Counted from the first letter of the stretch, positions 34,943 through 44,731 are shown. The stretch: 64,000 bases of DNA from Streptomyces sp. NRRL F-525 (GCF_000716605.1 NZ_JNXE01000006.1:1-64000), one strand, 5' to 3'. A program made the numbers and translations. Notes: generated by a model not told the origin, from the sequence alone.

Positions 34943-36871
34943 TCACCGCTTCAGGAGTCGTACCGACAGACCTTCCGCCGTATACACCGGTACGGCCCGC
35001 AGCTTGTCCGAGTTCACCTTGATGGTGTCGAACTGGCCGCGCAGCGAGGACGCGCTCAGGACCCGCACCGTGGAGCCCGCGACCGGCGGGTGCTCGGCGT
35101 CGAACTGGAGGGACAGCGCGCTGCCCCTGCCGAGGGTCGCGCGCCGGGTGACCTCGACGGCGGGCTGGTGGCCCGAGCGGAGCGTGACCTCCAGGGTGGC
35201 GGACTGTTGGGTGAGGTTGCCGTGGATCTGCACGGACTCGGAGACCCGCAGCGCACCGCCGAGCACGCTCACGTCACCGTGGCCCAGCGCGTGCGCCGAA
35301 CCGGCCACCAGCGCACCGGACTTGAGCACGGTCCCGCCGGTGTACGCGTTGTGCCCGGTCAGGGTGAGCGTGCCGGTGCCCTGCTTGGTCAGGCCGCCGC
35401 AGCCGTCGATGTCGTTGCGCCAGGCGTCGGCCGCGCCGAAGCCGCCGGCCGCCGCGTCGAGGGCGACGACGACGTCGGACTCGAAGGAGCCGTAACCGTC
35501 CGCCGCCGCGAAGAGGTTGAGGCGGCCCCACTGCTCAAGGCCGTCGAGCAGGACGTATCCGGACGGCAGCGCGGTGGTCCGCAGCACCTCGCGTCGCTGG
35601 GCCGCGGAGAGGTACGGCAGCCGGGTCTCCAGCAGGACCTCCGCGCCCTTGGGCACGGTCAGCGGCTTGTCACGGCCGCTGCGGGTCAGCACGTAGGTGA
35701 ACTTGGGCTCCACCAGACGGGAGTTGGCGGTCCGGTCCGCGTACGGGTCGGTCGCGGTGGTCGCCGAGTGGGCGTACGCGTAGAGGGTGTCCGCCGTCGT
35801 GCCGGTCTTCGCCTCGAAGTAGGCGAGGGCCTGCGCGCGTGCGGCCGCCTTGAGTTCGGCGTTGGCCGGGTCGGCGAGCGTGGCGGCGGCCAGCGCGGTG
35901 GCCATGATGCGGCCGCCCATCACGTCGACCGTGGAGTGCATGCCGGCCATGATCCGGGTGTGGCTCAACTCCAGGGTGCGGGTGACCAGTTCCTGGAAGC
36001 GCTCCGGTACGGCGTACGCGTAGGCGAGGCCCGCCAGGTGGAAGGCGTTGGTGTGACCGCTGGGGAAACCGCCGTCGTCGACCGGTGACGTGCTGCGCTG
36101 GCGCAGGAGTTGGGGCGCAACGATCACCTTGGAGTCGTAGACCGGGAAGCCGAGCGCGTCGACCTTGCCCGTGTCGACGACCTCGCTCTTCTCGTTCATG
36201 CGCCACGGACGCGGGTACTGGTAGGCGTACTTGCCCGGGTTGCCCGACGCGTAGTTGCCGCGCAGGGTGTCGACCAGTTCGGCGACCTTGCCGAGCGCGG
36301 AGTCGTGCGAGCCGGCGCCGAGTGCGGCACCGGCGGGCGCGTCGGCCGGGACGGCGTCGTTGATCGTGGTGGCGGGCGTGCCGTCGGGGGCGCTGGTGAT
36401 CGAAGTGACCGCCAGGGCACCGGACTTGTAGAGATCGGCCAGCGGACCCAGGCCCGCGATCATCGCGTAGCTCTGGTGCTGGCGGTCGTAGAGGAACGCC
36501 TCCTTCGCCTGGGCCTCGGTGCGGTGGGCGGTGAGGTCGACGCAGTACCGCATGTTGGCGCGCAGGATCTCGGGGCGCAGCGGCGTGCCCGTGTTCCAGG
36601 CGGCGCCGGTCTTCCATATCCGGGCCATGCCACCGAGGATCCGGACCACGGCGTTGGTCTCGGGCGTCAGGTTCGCGATGACGTTCGTCTTGTAGTCGTC
36701 GACGAACGCGAGCGGAGCCGTGGCGGCCTTGGCGTCCGCGGTGGCCAGCCAGCTGACCAGCGTGGGCGCGGCGACCACGGCGGCCGAGGCGCCGAGCGAG
36801 GTCTTGAGGAAACCACGTCTGTTCACGGCGGGTCGAACGGCGTTCGTGCGCTGCCCGGCGGGTGACGGCAT
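34943..36871 (-). CDS. Secreted PAP2-type phosphatase with autotransporter-strand repeat
   Basis: A 642-aa exported protein. A twin-arginine signal (NRRGFLKTSLGASAAV, from residue 18) predicts export folded. The PAP2/vanadium-haloperoxidase domain (about 55-420) has QYPRPWRMN, FPSGHTNAFHLAG with the catalytic SGH, and LSHTRIMAGMHSTVDVMGG with the SR-like segment and second histidine; the first motif serine-arginine is read as S-H-T-R, a small departure. The C-terminus contains an autotransporter-associated beta-strand repeat (GTGTLTLTGHNAYTGGTVLK, near 490), unusual on a Gram-positive secreted enzyme. Acid phosphatase activity is likely. Alone in its transcription unit. Confidence 0.85.
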   Translation of the reverse strand: MPSPAGQRTNAVRPAVNRRGFLKTSLGASAAVVAAPTLVSWLATADAKAATAPLAFVDDYKTNVIANLTPETNAVVRILGGMARIWKTGAAWNTGTPLRPEILRANMRYCVDLTAHRTEAQAKEAFLYDRQHQSYAMIAGLGPLADLYKSGALAVTSITSAPDGTPATTINDAVPADAPAGAALGAGSHDSALGKVAELVDTLRGNYASGNPGKYAYQYPRPWRMNEKSEVVDTGKVDALGFPVYDSKVIVAPQLLRQRSTSPVDDGGFPSGHTNAFHLAGLAYAYAVPERFQELVTRTLELSHTRIMAGMHSTVDVMGGRIMATALAAATLADPANAELKAAARAQALAYFEAKTGTTADTLYAYAHSATTATDPYADRTANSRLVEPKFTYVLTRSGRDKPLTVPKGAEVLLETRLPYLSAAQRREVLRTTALPSGYVLLDGLEQWGRLNLFAAADGYGSFESDVVVALDAAAGGFGAADAWRNDIDGCGGLTKQGTGTLTLTGHNAYTGGTVLKSGALVAGSAHALGHGDVSVLGGALRVSESVQIHGNLTQQSATLEVTLRSGHQPAVEVTRRATLGRGSALSLQFDAEHPPVAGSTVRVLSASSLRGQFDTIKVNSDKLRAVPVYTAEGLSVRLLKR

Positions 36872-37091
36872 GGGTGTGCCTCTCTTGAGTTCTACGGCCT
36901 ATGGGGCCGGCGAGGTCGTGCGACCAGGGAGGGGGTCGTGCGATCGGCTGTGGTTCGGGGTGCACCGTACGACGTGGGAAAGCGCATACGTCAACTGGTG
37001 CGTACGTGCGAAGGTTTACGGTGGGCCGTGTCCCGTCGGAGGGGGTTCGGCGTCCACGACATGACCCCCGGGTGAACGGGGGCCGTGCGGT

Positions 37092-37991
37092 TCACAGGAT
37101 CGATCGGGCCAGTGCCACGGCGCCCTCGACGGGCGGCACCTGGATGGGCCACGGCCGCGCCCCCGGCACCTGCTCGGCGAGTGCCGCGGTGAGGGCGTCG
37201 TACAGGCGGGGCTGGGCGAGGACGGTGCCGCCCGAGACCACCACGTCGTCGACGGGGACGCCGCGTTCGGCGAGCCGTACGACGAGCGCGGAGAGGGACC
37301 GGCCTGCCTCCGCTATCACCTCGCGCGCGAGGAGCGAGCCCGCGTCGGCCGCGGTGAAGACGACACGGGCGTGGCGTCCCCAGTCGGCGGAGACGTCGGA
37401 AGCGCTTTCCAACGCGGCGCCGAGTCCGGGCACTTCGGCCACGCCGAACGCCTCGACGAGTCCCAGGGCGAGTTCGTCCGGGGCCTCGCCGCGGTCGTGC
37501 GCGGCCCAGGCGGCGCGGGCCGCCTCGCGGACGAGGCCGGCGGCTCCGCCCTCGTCACCCAACACCGCTCCCCAGCCGCCCACTTGGAGCCGGCCGCCGT
37601 CGGCGAGCAGGCCCACCGCGACGGATCCGGTGCCGGCGACCAGGCCGACGCCCTTGTCCAACCCGGCGGCGGGGACGAGCAGTTCGGCGTCGCCGACGAC
37701 CAGTACGGGCACCTTGAGACGTTCCTCCAGCGCGGCACGGATCTCGGCGCACTGGCGGGGTGTCTCACAGGCGTGCCCGCCCACCGCGACCGCGGACGGT
37801 CGCGCGGGTGCGGGCAGGGCGTCATGGACGAGCGCGGTCAGCCAGTCGGCGGCGGTCGCGGGGTCGTGCGGCCGCCAGCCGCTGCTCGCACGGATGTGGT
37901 CGGCGACGACATCCGGGCCCGCGCACGCGCGCAGATGTGTCTTGGTGCCACCCACGTCGATGCCGACCACGAGGGGCGTGAAGTCCTGCAC
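37092..37991 (-). CDS. BadF/BadG-type N-acetylglucosamine kinase-like ATPase
   Basis: A 299-aa sugar-kinase-fold (ASKHA) protein. The phosphate-1 loop is VVGIDVGGTKTHLRA (residues 8-22), the second loop is LVAGTGSVAVGLLADGG and the adenosine region is VVVSGGTVLAQPRLYDAL. Members phosphorylate N-acetylglucosamine or act as ATPases; here a sugar kinase fits the locus. The start is a GTG at 37991 after gaaagaggttcc. It is divergent from a ROK regulator with a palindromic site between them, and belongs functionally with the ABC transporter and toroid enzymes downstream of that regulator. Confidence 0.87.
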   Translation of the reverse strand: MQDFTPLVVGIDVGGTKTHLRACAGPDVVADHIRASSGWRPHDPATAADWLTALVHDALPAPARPSAVAVGGHACETPRQCAEIRAALEERLKVPVLVVGDAELLVPAAGLDKGVGLVAGTGSVAVGLLADGGRLQVGGWGAVLGDEGGAAGLVREAARAAWAAHDRGEAPDELALGLVEAFGVAEVPGLGAALESASDVSADWGRHARVVFTAADAGSLLAREVIAEAGRSLSALVVRLAERGVPVDDVVVSGGTVLAQPRLYDALTAALAEQVPGARPWPIQVPPVEGAVALARSIL

Positions 37992-38120
37992 GGAACCTCT
38001 TTCGTCGTTGCGCAGTGCTGCGACGGCTGGGCGAACCGTGTCCGGGGGAACGGCAGTTCAAGCACTAGGGAAGCCCCGGGACGGGCTTCTGACGGACCAC
38101 GGCAGGCGAGTACCGTGACG

Positions 38121-38144
38121 TTCGTTAGGAAGTTAACTAACGAA
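38121..38144. promoter_or_regulatory. Palindromic operator between kinase and ROK regulator
   Basis: TTCGTTAG-8 bases-CTAACGAA, perfect 8-bp arms, with gttaac near the centre. It is 130 bases from the kinase start and 132 from the ROK start, the midpoint of the divergent region. The AT-rich gttagg/ctaac core resembles sites of ROK repressors such as XylR. Likely the ROK operator. Confidence 0.65.
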
Positions 38145-38275
38145 GTACAGTGCGTCAAGACTCATCGCGAACTCGGTCACAGGGACTGCTGTCCGGGCCC
38201 GCGTGACGTCAGGACATCCCATCGCCGCATCCCACGGACACCTACCGGGAAAGCGGCCTGTGAACTGGGGGAAGT

Positions 38276-39421
38276 GTGGAACACGTCGTGGCGCGGGCGG
38301 CCCGGCTGACCGAGAGCGCGAGCGCGGTGTTCGAGGTGCTGGCGAGAGCCGGCAGCGCGACCCGGCCGCAGCTCGCCGGCCTGGCCCGCCTCTCCAAGCC
38401 GACGGTGTCCTCCGCCGTCGTGGAGCTGGAGAACGTCGGGCTCGCCGCCCACTCCGGCACCGCCTCCGGCGGCACCGGACGCAACGCCGCCGTCTACCGC
38501 CTCGGCCCGGCCGCCGGCGCCGTACTAGCCGTCGACCTCGGCCCCGCCCTCACCCGGGTGCGCGGCTGCGCCCTCGACGGCACCCTGCTGGCCGAGGCGA
38601 CCGGCTCCCGGGAGGACGCCGCCGACGCCGTGCGCGAGGCCCTCGGCGCGCTGCCCGCAGGCACTCCGCTGCGCACGGTCGTCGTCGCCGTCGGTGACGT
38701 CGCCGCGCGGGACCGGGCGGGCGCGGGCATGCGTCCCGCGACCGCCAAGGCGGGCCCGGTGTTCGACGCGATGACGGTCGCCCTGCCGCCGGGCGTGCCG
38801 GTCCACCTGGAGAACAACGTCAACTGCGCCGCCCTCGCCGAACTGCACGAGGGCGCCGCCCGGGGCCGTACCACCTTCGGCTATCTGCGGATCGGCGTCG
38901 GTATCGGCCTCGGCATCGTCGTCGGCGGCCATGTGCTGCGCGGCGCGAACGGCGCGGCCGGTGAGCTCGCCCGGCTGCCGTACCCCTGGGACGACGCCGT
39001 GCAGCCGCGCCGTGAGGCCCTGGAGGAGTACGTGGGCGCCCGCTCGCTGCTGCGCCGGGCGGCGGCCGCCTGGCCGGACACCGGGGAGCCGTGCCCCGGC
39101 AGCGCGGACCAGCTCTTCGCCCTCGCCCGGCAGGGACACGACACGGCGAGCGCCCTGGTCGGCCGGCACGCCGCCGACGTGGGCAGACTGGCCGCCGCCG
39201 TGGCCGCCGTACTGGACCCGGGGCTGATCGTCCTCGGGGGCAGCACGGGCACGGACCCGCAGCTCCTGCCCGGTGTGCGGACCGAGCTGGGGCGGCTGAG
39301 CTGGCCCACCGAGGTGGTCAGCAGCACGGTCGGTGATCTCGGCACCGTGGTGGGCGCCGCCCGGCTCGCGGTCGCCAGAGGAGTCCAAACCGTGACCGAT
39401 GGTGCGGGGGCGAAGGATTGA
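38276..39421 (+). CDS. ROK-family transcriptional regulator
   Basis: A 381-aa regulator. The winged helix (about residues 10-65) reads VLARAGSATRPQLAGLARLSKPTVSSAVVELENVGL. The ROK domain follows: VLAVDLGPALTRVRG, a reduced kinase loop (VVVAVGDVAARD), HLENNVNCAALAEL, IGVGIGLGIVVGG and LIVLGGSTGTD. Enzymatic residues are degenerate, as expected of a sensor. The start is a GTG at 38276 after ctgggggaagt. It probably binds the palindrome at 38121-38144 and controls both the kinase and the transporter operon that starts 277 bases downstream. Confidence 0.9.
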   Translation: MEHVVARAARLTESASAVFEVLARAGSATRPQLAGLARLSKPTVSSAVVELENVGLAAHSGTASGGTGRNAAVYRLGPAAGAVLAVDLGPALTRVRGCALDGTLLAEATGSREDAADAVREALGALPAGTPLRTVVVAVGDVAARDRAGAGMRPATAKAGPVFDAMTVALPPGVPVHLENNVNCAALAELHEGAARGRTTFGYLRIGVGIGLGIVVGGHVLRGANGAAGELARLPYPWDDAVQPRREALEEYVGARSLLRRAAAAWPDTGEPCPGSADQLFALARQGHDTASALVGRHAADVGRLAAAVAAVLDPGLIVLGGSTGTDPQLLPGVRTELGRLSWPTEVVSSTVGDLGTVVGAARLAVARGVQTVTDGAGAKD

Positions 39422-39698
39422 CGGCCTCCGACTTGGTCTGCCAATGTCCGGACAAGCGCTTTCTAAGTCGGCCGGGACGCCGACTTGGGGTGAGCTTCCC
39501 AGCCCGTACACGACGTACGGCAACCGCACGAGGGCGTGCCAGTGCGGTGACGGCCAGGACGGCCGGGGATCTCGCCCCGTGTGGATGACGCGGCCGGGCG
39601 AGGCCGTGCCCCCGGAAAGTGACCTTTCCTGCAAAATGCACCCGTGCCGCATAGGTCGGCGCCGTGCTCCGTCTCCTACGACGAAAAAGGGATCGAAG

Positions 39699-41021
39699 AT
39701 GACCACTGTGGGTGTGCGGCGCTCCAGCCGACTCGGCCGCGGCGGCATGCGCCGCCTGGTTCCCCTCGCTGCCGTCGCTGTGTCAGGTGCCCTGCTGCTC
39801 TCGGCCTGCGGGTCGGGGTCCGGCTCGGGCGGTAACGCGAAGTCGCTGACGTTCTGGATCTCCACGGTTCCGGGGCAGGACGCGGGCTGGAAGAAGCTGG
39901 TCGCGCAGTACAAGAAGGAAACCGGCGTCAACGTCAAGCTCGTCAACATCCCCTACGACGGGTACCCGACGAAGCTGCACAACGCCGCGCAGGCGAACTC
40001 GCTGCCCGACGTGGCGGACGTGCCCGCGCTGGACCCGATCTGGTCGAGCAAGCTGGTCGACCTCAAGTCCATCGCCAACAACAAGAGCTACAACATCAAC
40101 TCCAACTTCCTGGCGAAGGACTCGTCCGGGAAGGTGCTGGCCATTCCGTCGGACGTCACCGCGTCCGGCCTGTTCATCAACAAGTCGCTGTTCGAGAAGG
40201 CCGGCGTCGCCGTTCCCGCCTCGCCCGCGAAGACCTGGACCTGGGACGAGTTCATCGCGGCGGCCAACAAGGTCCGCGAGAAGACCGGCGCCAAGTACTC
40301 CCTGACCTTCGACCAGTCGCCGTCCCGGCTGCGCGCCATGGTGTACGAGATGGGCGGCAAGTACGTCCACGCGGACTCCTCCGGCAAGTTCTCGGCGGAC
40401 GCCGCGACCAAGAAGGCCGTGGAGTACTTCGTCGGCCTGAACGACGACAAGGTCATGCCGAAGTCGGTGTGGACCAGCGGCGCCGACCCGTCGGCCATGT
40501 TCCAGAGCGGTGACGTCGTCGCCTACTGGTCCGGTGTGTGGCAGGTGCCCGCCTTCGCGGACAGCATCAAGAAGTTCGAGTGGGCGAGCGTCCCGACCCC
40601 CGCCCAGCCGGTGCAGGCCAGCGACGTCAACAGCGGCGGCATGATGGTCGGCTTCAACAACAACGGCGCCGCGGCCACCGCCGCGACGAAGTTCATGTCC
40701 TGGGTGTACGAGCCGAAGAACTACACCGAGCTGGTCGAGAGCTCCGGGTTCCTCCCGGTCGAGAGCGGTCTGACTCCGAAGTACCCCTTCAAGTCCGCGG
40801 CGGCGCAGGCGGCGTTCAAGCTCTACAACGAGGAGATCCCGCTCTACGCGCCGATCTCGGGCTACTTCAACAGCGCGCAGACGAACTGGGTGCTGAAGGG
40901 CAAGAGCCTCACCACCGACCCGACCAAGACGGAGCTCGGCAAGGCGATCAACGGCCAGCAGTCGGCCGACAAGGCCCTGCAGAACATCGTGGACGGCTAC
41001 AACACGGCGGTCGGCGGCTGA
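39699..41021 (+). CDS. Sugar ABC transporter solute-binding lipoprotein
   Basis: A 440-aa extracellular binding protein. The signal ends in the lipobox LLLSAC with the lipidated cysteine at residue 37, then a Gly/Ser spacer. The mature part (SLTFWISTVPGQDAGWKKLVAQYKKETG, SLPDVADVPAL, VVAYWSGVWQVP) matches cluster-B carbohydrate receptors. It delivers its ligand to the two permeases encoded next. The ATG at 39699 is preferred; the open frame extends upstream into non-conserved sequence. No ATPase gene is present, so a shared MsiK-like ATPase is expected. Confidence 0.93.
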   Translation: MTTVGVRRSSRLGRGGMRRLVPLAAVAVSGALLLSACGSGSGSGGNAKSLTFWISTVPGQDAGWKKLVAQYKKETGVNVKLVNIPYDGYPTKLHNAAQANSLPDVADVPALDPIWSSKLVDLKSIANNKSYNINSNFLAKDSSGKVLAIPSDVTASGLFINKSLFEKAGVAVPASPAKTWTWDEFIAAANKVREKTGAKYSLTFDQSPSRLRAMVYEMGGKYVHADSSGKFSADAATKKAVEYFVGLNDDKVMPKSVWTSGADPSAMFQSGDVVAYWSGVWQVPAFADSIKKFEWASVPTPAQPVQASDVNSGGMMVGFNNNGAAATAATKFMSWVYEPKNYTELVESSGFLPVESGLTPKYPFKSAAAQAAFKLYNEEIPLYAPISGYFNSAQTNWVLKGKSLTTDPTKTELGKAINGQQSADKALQNIVDGYNTAVGG

Positions 41022-41143
41022 TCGTGGGCCACAGGGCCGGGCGGCGGGATCCAGACACCGCCGCCCGCCTTGGTCGCCCCGTGATGCCGGGCTCATGACG
41101 TGAGCCCACAGCGATCCATTCCACCAGCACGGAAGTCAGGAAG

Positions 41144-42058
41144 ATGACAAATAGCGCCGCGGACGTGTCCGTGAGGCCGCCCAGGAAACGACGTAGCTCC
41201 TACACACTCGCGCCGCTCGTCCTCATCGCGGCCAATGTCGTGCTCTTCGCGCTGTTCTTCGTGTGGCCGGCGGTGATCGGGCTCGTCTACTCGTTCACGA
41301 ACTACACCGGTGTGGGGGCGTTCCAGTTCATCGGACTGGACAACTACCAGAACCTGTTCGGGGACTCCACCTTCTACGACGCGCTGTTCCGGACGCTGCT
41401 GTACGCCGTGCTCGTCGTGCCGCTGAACTTCGTGCTCTCGCTGTTCATCGCCAACCTCGTGGTGAGCAAGCAGGCCAAGGGCGCGTCGGTCGCGCGTGTC
41501 GTCTTCTTCATCCCGTGGCTCATCTCGCCCATCGTCGTGGGTGTCCTGTGGCGGTGGCTGTTCGGTGAGAACTTCGGACTGATCAACTACGTCATCGAGA
41601 AGCTCGGCGGGCACGCGATCGCGTGGCAGTCGAACGCGGACCTGTCGCTGGGCGTCGTGGTGATGGCCGGTGCCTGGTGGGGAACGGCCTTCTCGATGCT
41701 GCTGTTCATCGCGGCGATCAAGAACGTGCCGGTGTCGTACTACGAGGCGGCCTCGCTCGACGGAGCCGGCCCCTGGCGCCAGTTCAGGAGTATCACGCTG
41801 CCGAGCATCGCGCCCACCTCGTTCATCGTGATCCTGCTCAACACGATCAACGCGATGAAGGAATATCCGCTGTTCGTCTCCCTGAACAACGGTGGACCGG
41901 GCACGTCGAACAACCTGCTCGTCCAGTACATCTACGAGACCGGCTTCAACCGGGGCCAGATCGGCTACGCGAGCGCCGCGTCCTTCGTGCTCATGCTCAT
42001 CCTGATGGCCGTCGCGATCATCCAGCTGATCGTCAACCGGCGGGTGGAGAACCGATGA
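41144..42058 (+). CDS. Sugar ABC transporter permease (MalF type)
   Basis: A 304-aa permease with six helices, the first at about residues 22-45 (LAPLVLIAANVVLFALFFVWP), preceded by a basic head RPPRKRRSS. YSFTNYTGVGAFQFIGLDNY is the typical first outer loop, and the ATPase-contact loop reads YEAASLDGAGPWRQFRSITLP. It overlaps the next permease gene by four bases (ATGA at 42055-42058), so the two subunits are translationally coupled. The start follows gtcaggaag. Confidence 0.93.
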   Translation: MTNSAADVSVRPPRKRRSSYTLAPLVLIAANVVLFALFFVWPAVIGLVYSFTNYTGVGAFQFIGLDNYQNLFGDSTFYDALFRTLLYAVLVVPLNFVLSLFIANLVVSKQAKGASVARVVFFIPWLISPIVVGVLWRWLFGENFGLINYVIEKLGGHAIAWQSNADLSLGVVVMAGAWWGTAFSMLLFIAAIKNVPVSYYEAASLDGAGPWRQFRSITLPSIAPTSFIVILLNTINAMKEYPLFVSLNNGGPGTSNNLLVQYIYETGFNRGQIGYASAASFVLMLILMAVAIIQLIVNRRVENR

Positions 42059-42957
42059 CAACCACAGACACGCCGCGTCCGGTCGACACCGGTTCCGCCC
42101 GGACCCTCTCCAAGAGGCGGCGGCGCAACGGGCGCGACGGCGGCCTTCGCAGCGCGGTACCCGCGACGACACTGCTGTGGATCCTGGCGGCCCTCTACGG
42201 GCTGCCGGTCGCGTGGTTCGTCCTCAGCTCCTTCAAGCCGGCGGGCGACCTCTTCTCCCTCCCGCTGACGGTGCTTCCGCACAACCCCACCGTCTCGGGT
42301 TACAAGGCGGCGTGGGAGAGCGCCAACTTCTCCCAGTACTTCATCAACACGGCCCTCGTGTGCGTGATCACGACGATCCTCACGGTGGGGGTCAGCTGCT
42401 GCACCGGGTACGCGCTGGCCAAGTACAACAACCGGTGGCTGAAGTTCTTCTTCCTCTGCATCCTGGCCACCACGATGCTGCCGTCCGAGGTCATGCTCGC
42501 CCCCGAGTTCCTGGTGGTCCGCGACCTCGGCCTCTACAACTCGTTCGCCGGCATCATCCTCCCGGCCGTGCTCACCGCGACCGGCTGCTTCATGTTCCGC
42601 CAGTTCTTCCTGACGGTCCCCGACGAACTCGTCGAGGCCGCGCGCATCGACGGCGCCCGTGAGCTGTCGATCTTCCTGCGGATCATGGTGCCGATCTCCC
42701 GGCCCATCATGCTGACGCTGGCGATCCTGTCCTTCCAGTGGCGCTGGAACGACTACATCTGGCCGCTGCTGATGCTGAACGACCCGAACAAGTTCACCGT
42801 GCAGATCGGCATCCAGAGCCTCGTCGGCGCGCAGAACATCAACTGGTCGGTGCTGCTGGGCGGTTCGGTCATCTCCATGATCCCGCTGATCATCATCTTC
42901 CTGGTGTTCCAGCGCTACGTCATGAGCGCCGACATCAACGCCGGACTGAAGGACTGA
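42055..42957 (+). CDS. Sugar ABC transporter permease (MalG type)
   Basis: A 300-aa permease. A basic Arg-rich head (LSKRRRRNGRDGG) precedes six helices. VLSSFKPAGDLFSLPLTVLP is the typical loop after helix 1; the EAA loop is VEAARIDGARELSIFLRIMVPI, and MSADINAGLKD is a standard MalG-type C-terminus. The ATG lies inside the stop of the upstream permease gene. Two bases after its own stop, the next gene starts at TTG 42960, so the whole run is one tightly packed operon. Confidence 0.93.
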   Translation: MTTTDTPRPVDTGSARTLSKRRRRNGRDGGLRSAVPATTLLWILAALYGLPVAWFVLSSFKPAGDLFSLPLTVLPHNPTVSGYKAAWESANFSQYFINTALVCVITTILTVGVSCCTGYALAKYNNRWLKFFFLCILATTMLPSEVMLAPEFLVVRDLGLYNSFAGIILPAVLTATGCFMFRQFFLTVPDELVEAARIDGARELSIFLRIMVPISRPIMLTLAILSFQWRWNDYIWPLLMLNDPNKFTVQIGIQSLVGAQNINWSVLLGGSVISMIPLIIIFLVFQRYVMSADINAGLKD

Positions 42958-42959
42958 CC

Positions 42960-44678
42960 TTGCACACCCCGCTCGACCACGAGTTCGTCCGCGCGGCGGC
43001 CCGCGCCGCCGACCGGTCGGCCGCCCCGCTGGCGGCCGGCCCCGACGAGGAACCCGCCGGTGTGGCGCACCGTGGTCTGGCGCGCCGGGTCAAGACCCTG
43101 ATCGCGGCCTACCGTTCCCCGGACTCGGCGCTGCACGGCAGCGGGCAGGCCGTCGCCGCCGCGACGACCCACCTCCGCGCCCTGCGGGCCACGCAGACCG
43201 GCACCGGCCTCTTCGCCGGCGGCGACAACGTGCAGTCACCGCCGGACTCCGCGTTCACGGTGAACGACGTGTGCGACGCGCACGTCCTCGCCGCGGGCGC
43301 GGGTCCGGAACTGAGCGAGGTCACGGCCGCGCTCGCCGGCATCGCGGGCGCCGCCACCCCCGGTCTCCTGACCGGCGGGGTGCACACCCCGAACCACCGC
43401 TGGGAACTGAGTTCGGCGCTGGCCCGGCTGCACCGCTCGTTCCCTGACGACCGGCTGCTCGCCCGCGTCGAGGAGTGGCTCGCCGAGGGCGTCGACATCG
43501 ACGCGGAGGGTCTGTACTCGGAGCGCAGTGCCGTCTACGCGTCCCACGTGTCCAACCCCTCGCTCCTGCTCCTGGCCGACGTCCTCGACCGCCCCGACCT
43601 GCGGGACGCCGTCGAACGCAACCTCACCGCGAGCCTTGACCTCATCCGGCCGGACGGCACGGTGGAGACCGTCCACTCGCGACGGCAGGACCAGAACCAC
43701 CCGTTCCCGCTGGCGCCCTACCTGGCGCACTACCGGCTCCTCGCGATCCGCACCGGCCGCGGCGACCTCAGCCGAGCGGCGCACCGGGCGGCAGCCGGCG
43801 GCATCGACGACCCGGACCTCCTAGCAGAGTCCATCCTCACCCCCGACCTCTGCCGCGAGCTGCCGAGCCCGACGCCGGAACTCCTTTCCCGCGACCGGTA
43901 CTTCACCACGGCACGCCTCGCGTCCCGCACCTCCACCACCGCGCACAGCGTCCTTTACGGCGGCTCGGACGTGCCAGCGTTCCGGCGCATCCGCTCGGGC
44001 CTCGCCTGCAACCCCACCTTCCTGCGCCTGTTCGCCGGCGACGCCGTCCTCGACGCCGTCCGCCTCGCGCAGGGATTCTTCGACCTGGGCCCGTTCCGCG
44101 CCGCCCACATGGAGCAGCTCGCCGACAACCGGTACCGGCTCACCGAAACCCTCTCGGCCGCCTACTACCAACCGCTCCCGCCGGACCTACGACAGCCCGA
44201 CGGCGCGTACTACCTGGCGGACGAGGGACGCTTCTCCGCCGCGATGGCCTTCCCGGACCGGCCCCAGGACGAGGTCTCCCGGACGACCCGCATCGACGTG
44301 GAACTGCGCGAGGACGGCGCCGACCTGCGCATTGACATCAGCGGCCCACGGGTGCCCTGGGCCCTCGAACTGACCTTCCGTCCAGGGGGAGTTGCCGAAG
44401 GCGCCGAACCGCTCGACGACGGCCGCTGGTGCCTGACGACCGGCCCGCTGACCTACCGCGTCGGCGACGACGAGATCCGCGTCGAGGCCACCGTCGAGGC
44501 GGGCGAACCCCTCGCCGGACCCGACCGGAGCGACGTACTACGGTACGACCCGGGACAGGACTACACCGTGGCCGGCGGCACCGACGCGACGACCGGGAAC
44601 CGCGTCTACCTCGGTGGAAACGGCCCCCAGACACTGCGCGTCGCACTGCGCGCCGTCCGCCCCGCACCCGCCCGCTGA
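42960..44678 (+). CDS. Cytoplasmic toroid-type enzyme, probable polysaccharide lyase or glycosidase (first of two)
   Basis: A 572-aa protein with no signal peptide. The first 340 residues are helical and look like an (alpha/alpha)-toroid: GVHTPNHRWELSSALARLH, ERSAVYASHVSNPSLLLLAD, and paired aromatic and His/Asn positions as in heparinase-like and alginate-lyase-like enzymes. The remaining third is beta-rich (TRIDVELREDGADLRIDISG, GDDEIRVEATVEA), again typical. I cannot name a family. The start is a TTG at 42960 after ctgaaggactgacc, two bases after the permease stop. Position in the ABC operon argues that it cleaves the imported oligosaccharide in the cytoplasm. Confidence 0.7.
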   Translation: MHTPLDHEFVRAAARAADRSAAPLAAGPDEEPAGVAHRGLARRVKTLIAAYRSPDSALHGSGQAVAAATTHLRALRATQTGTGLFAGGDNVQSPPDSAFTVNDVCDAHVLAAGAGPELSEVTAALAGIAGAATPGLLTGGVHTPNHRWELSSALARLHRSFPDDRLLARVEEWLAEGVDIDAEGLYSERSAVYASHVSNPSLLLLADVLDRPDLRDAVERNLTASLDLIRPDGTVETVHSRRQDQNHPFPLAPYLAHYRLLAIRTGRGDLSRAAHRAAAGGIDDPDLLAESILTPDLCRELPSPTPELLSRDRYFTTARLASRTSTTAHSVLYGGSDVPAFRRIRSGLACNPTFLRLFAGDAVLDAVRLAQGFFDLGPFRAAHMEQLADNRYRLTETLSAAYYQPLPPDLRQPDGAYYLADEGRFSAAMAFPDRPQDEVSRTTRIDVELREDGADLRIDISGPRVPWALELTFRPGGVAEGAEPLDDGRWCLTTGPLTYRVGDDEIRVEATVEAGEPLAGPDRSDVLRYDPGQDYTVAGGTDATTGNRVYLGGNGPQTLRVALRAVRPAPAR

Positions 44679-44731
44679 CTCCGACGACCCACGCCATGGC
44701 CACCTCAGGCATGAAGGGCTGATCCACCGCG

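Noticed and set aside
37398..37410. GGAAGCGCTTTCC, a LacI/CcpA-like site, and AAGCGCTT at 39454-39461
   Set aside because: The first is inside the kinase coding region and imperfect; the second is only eight bases. No LacI regulator belongs to this locus, so chance is likely.
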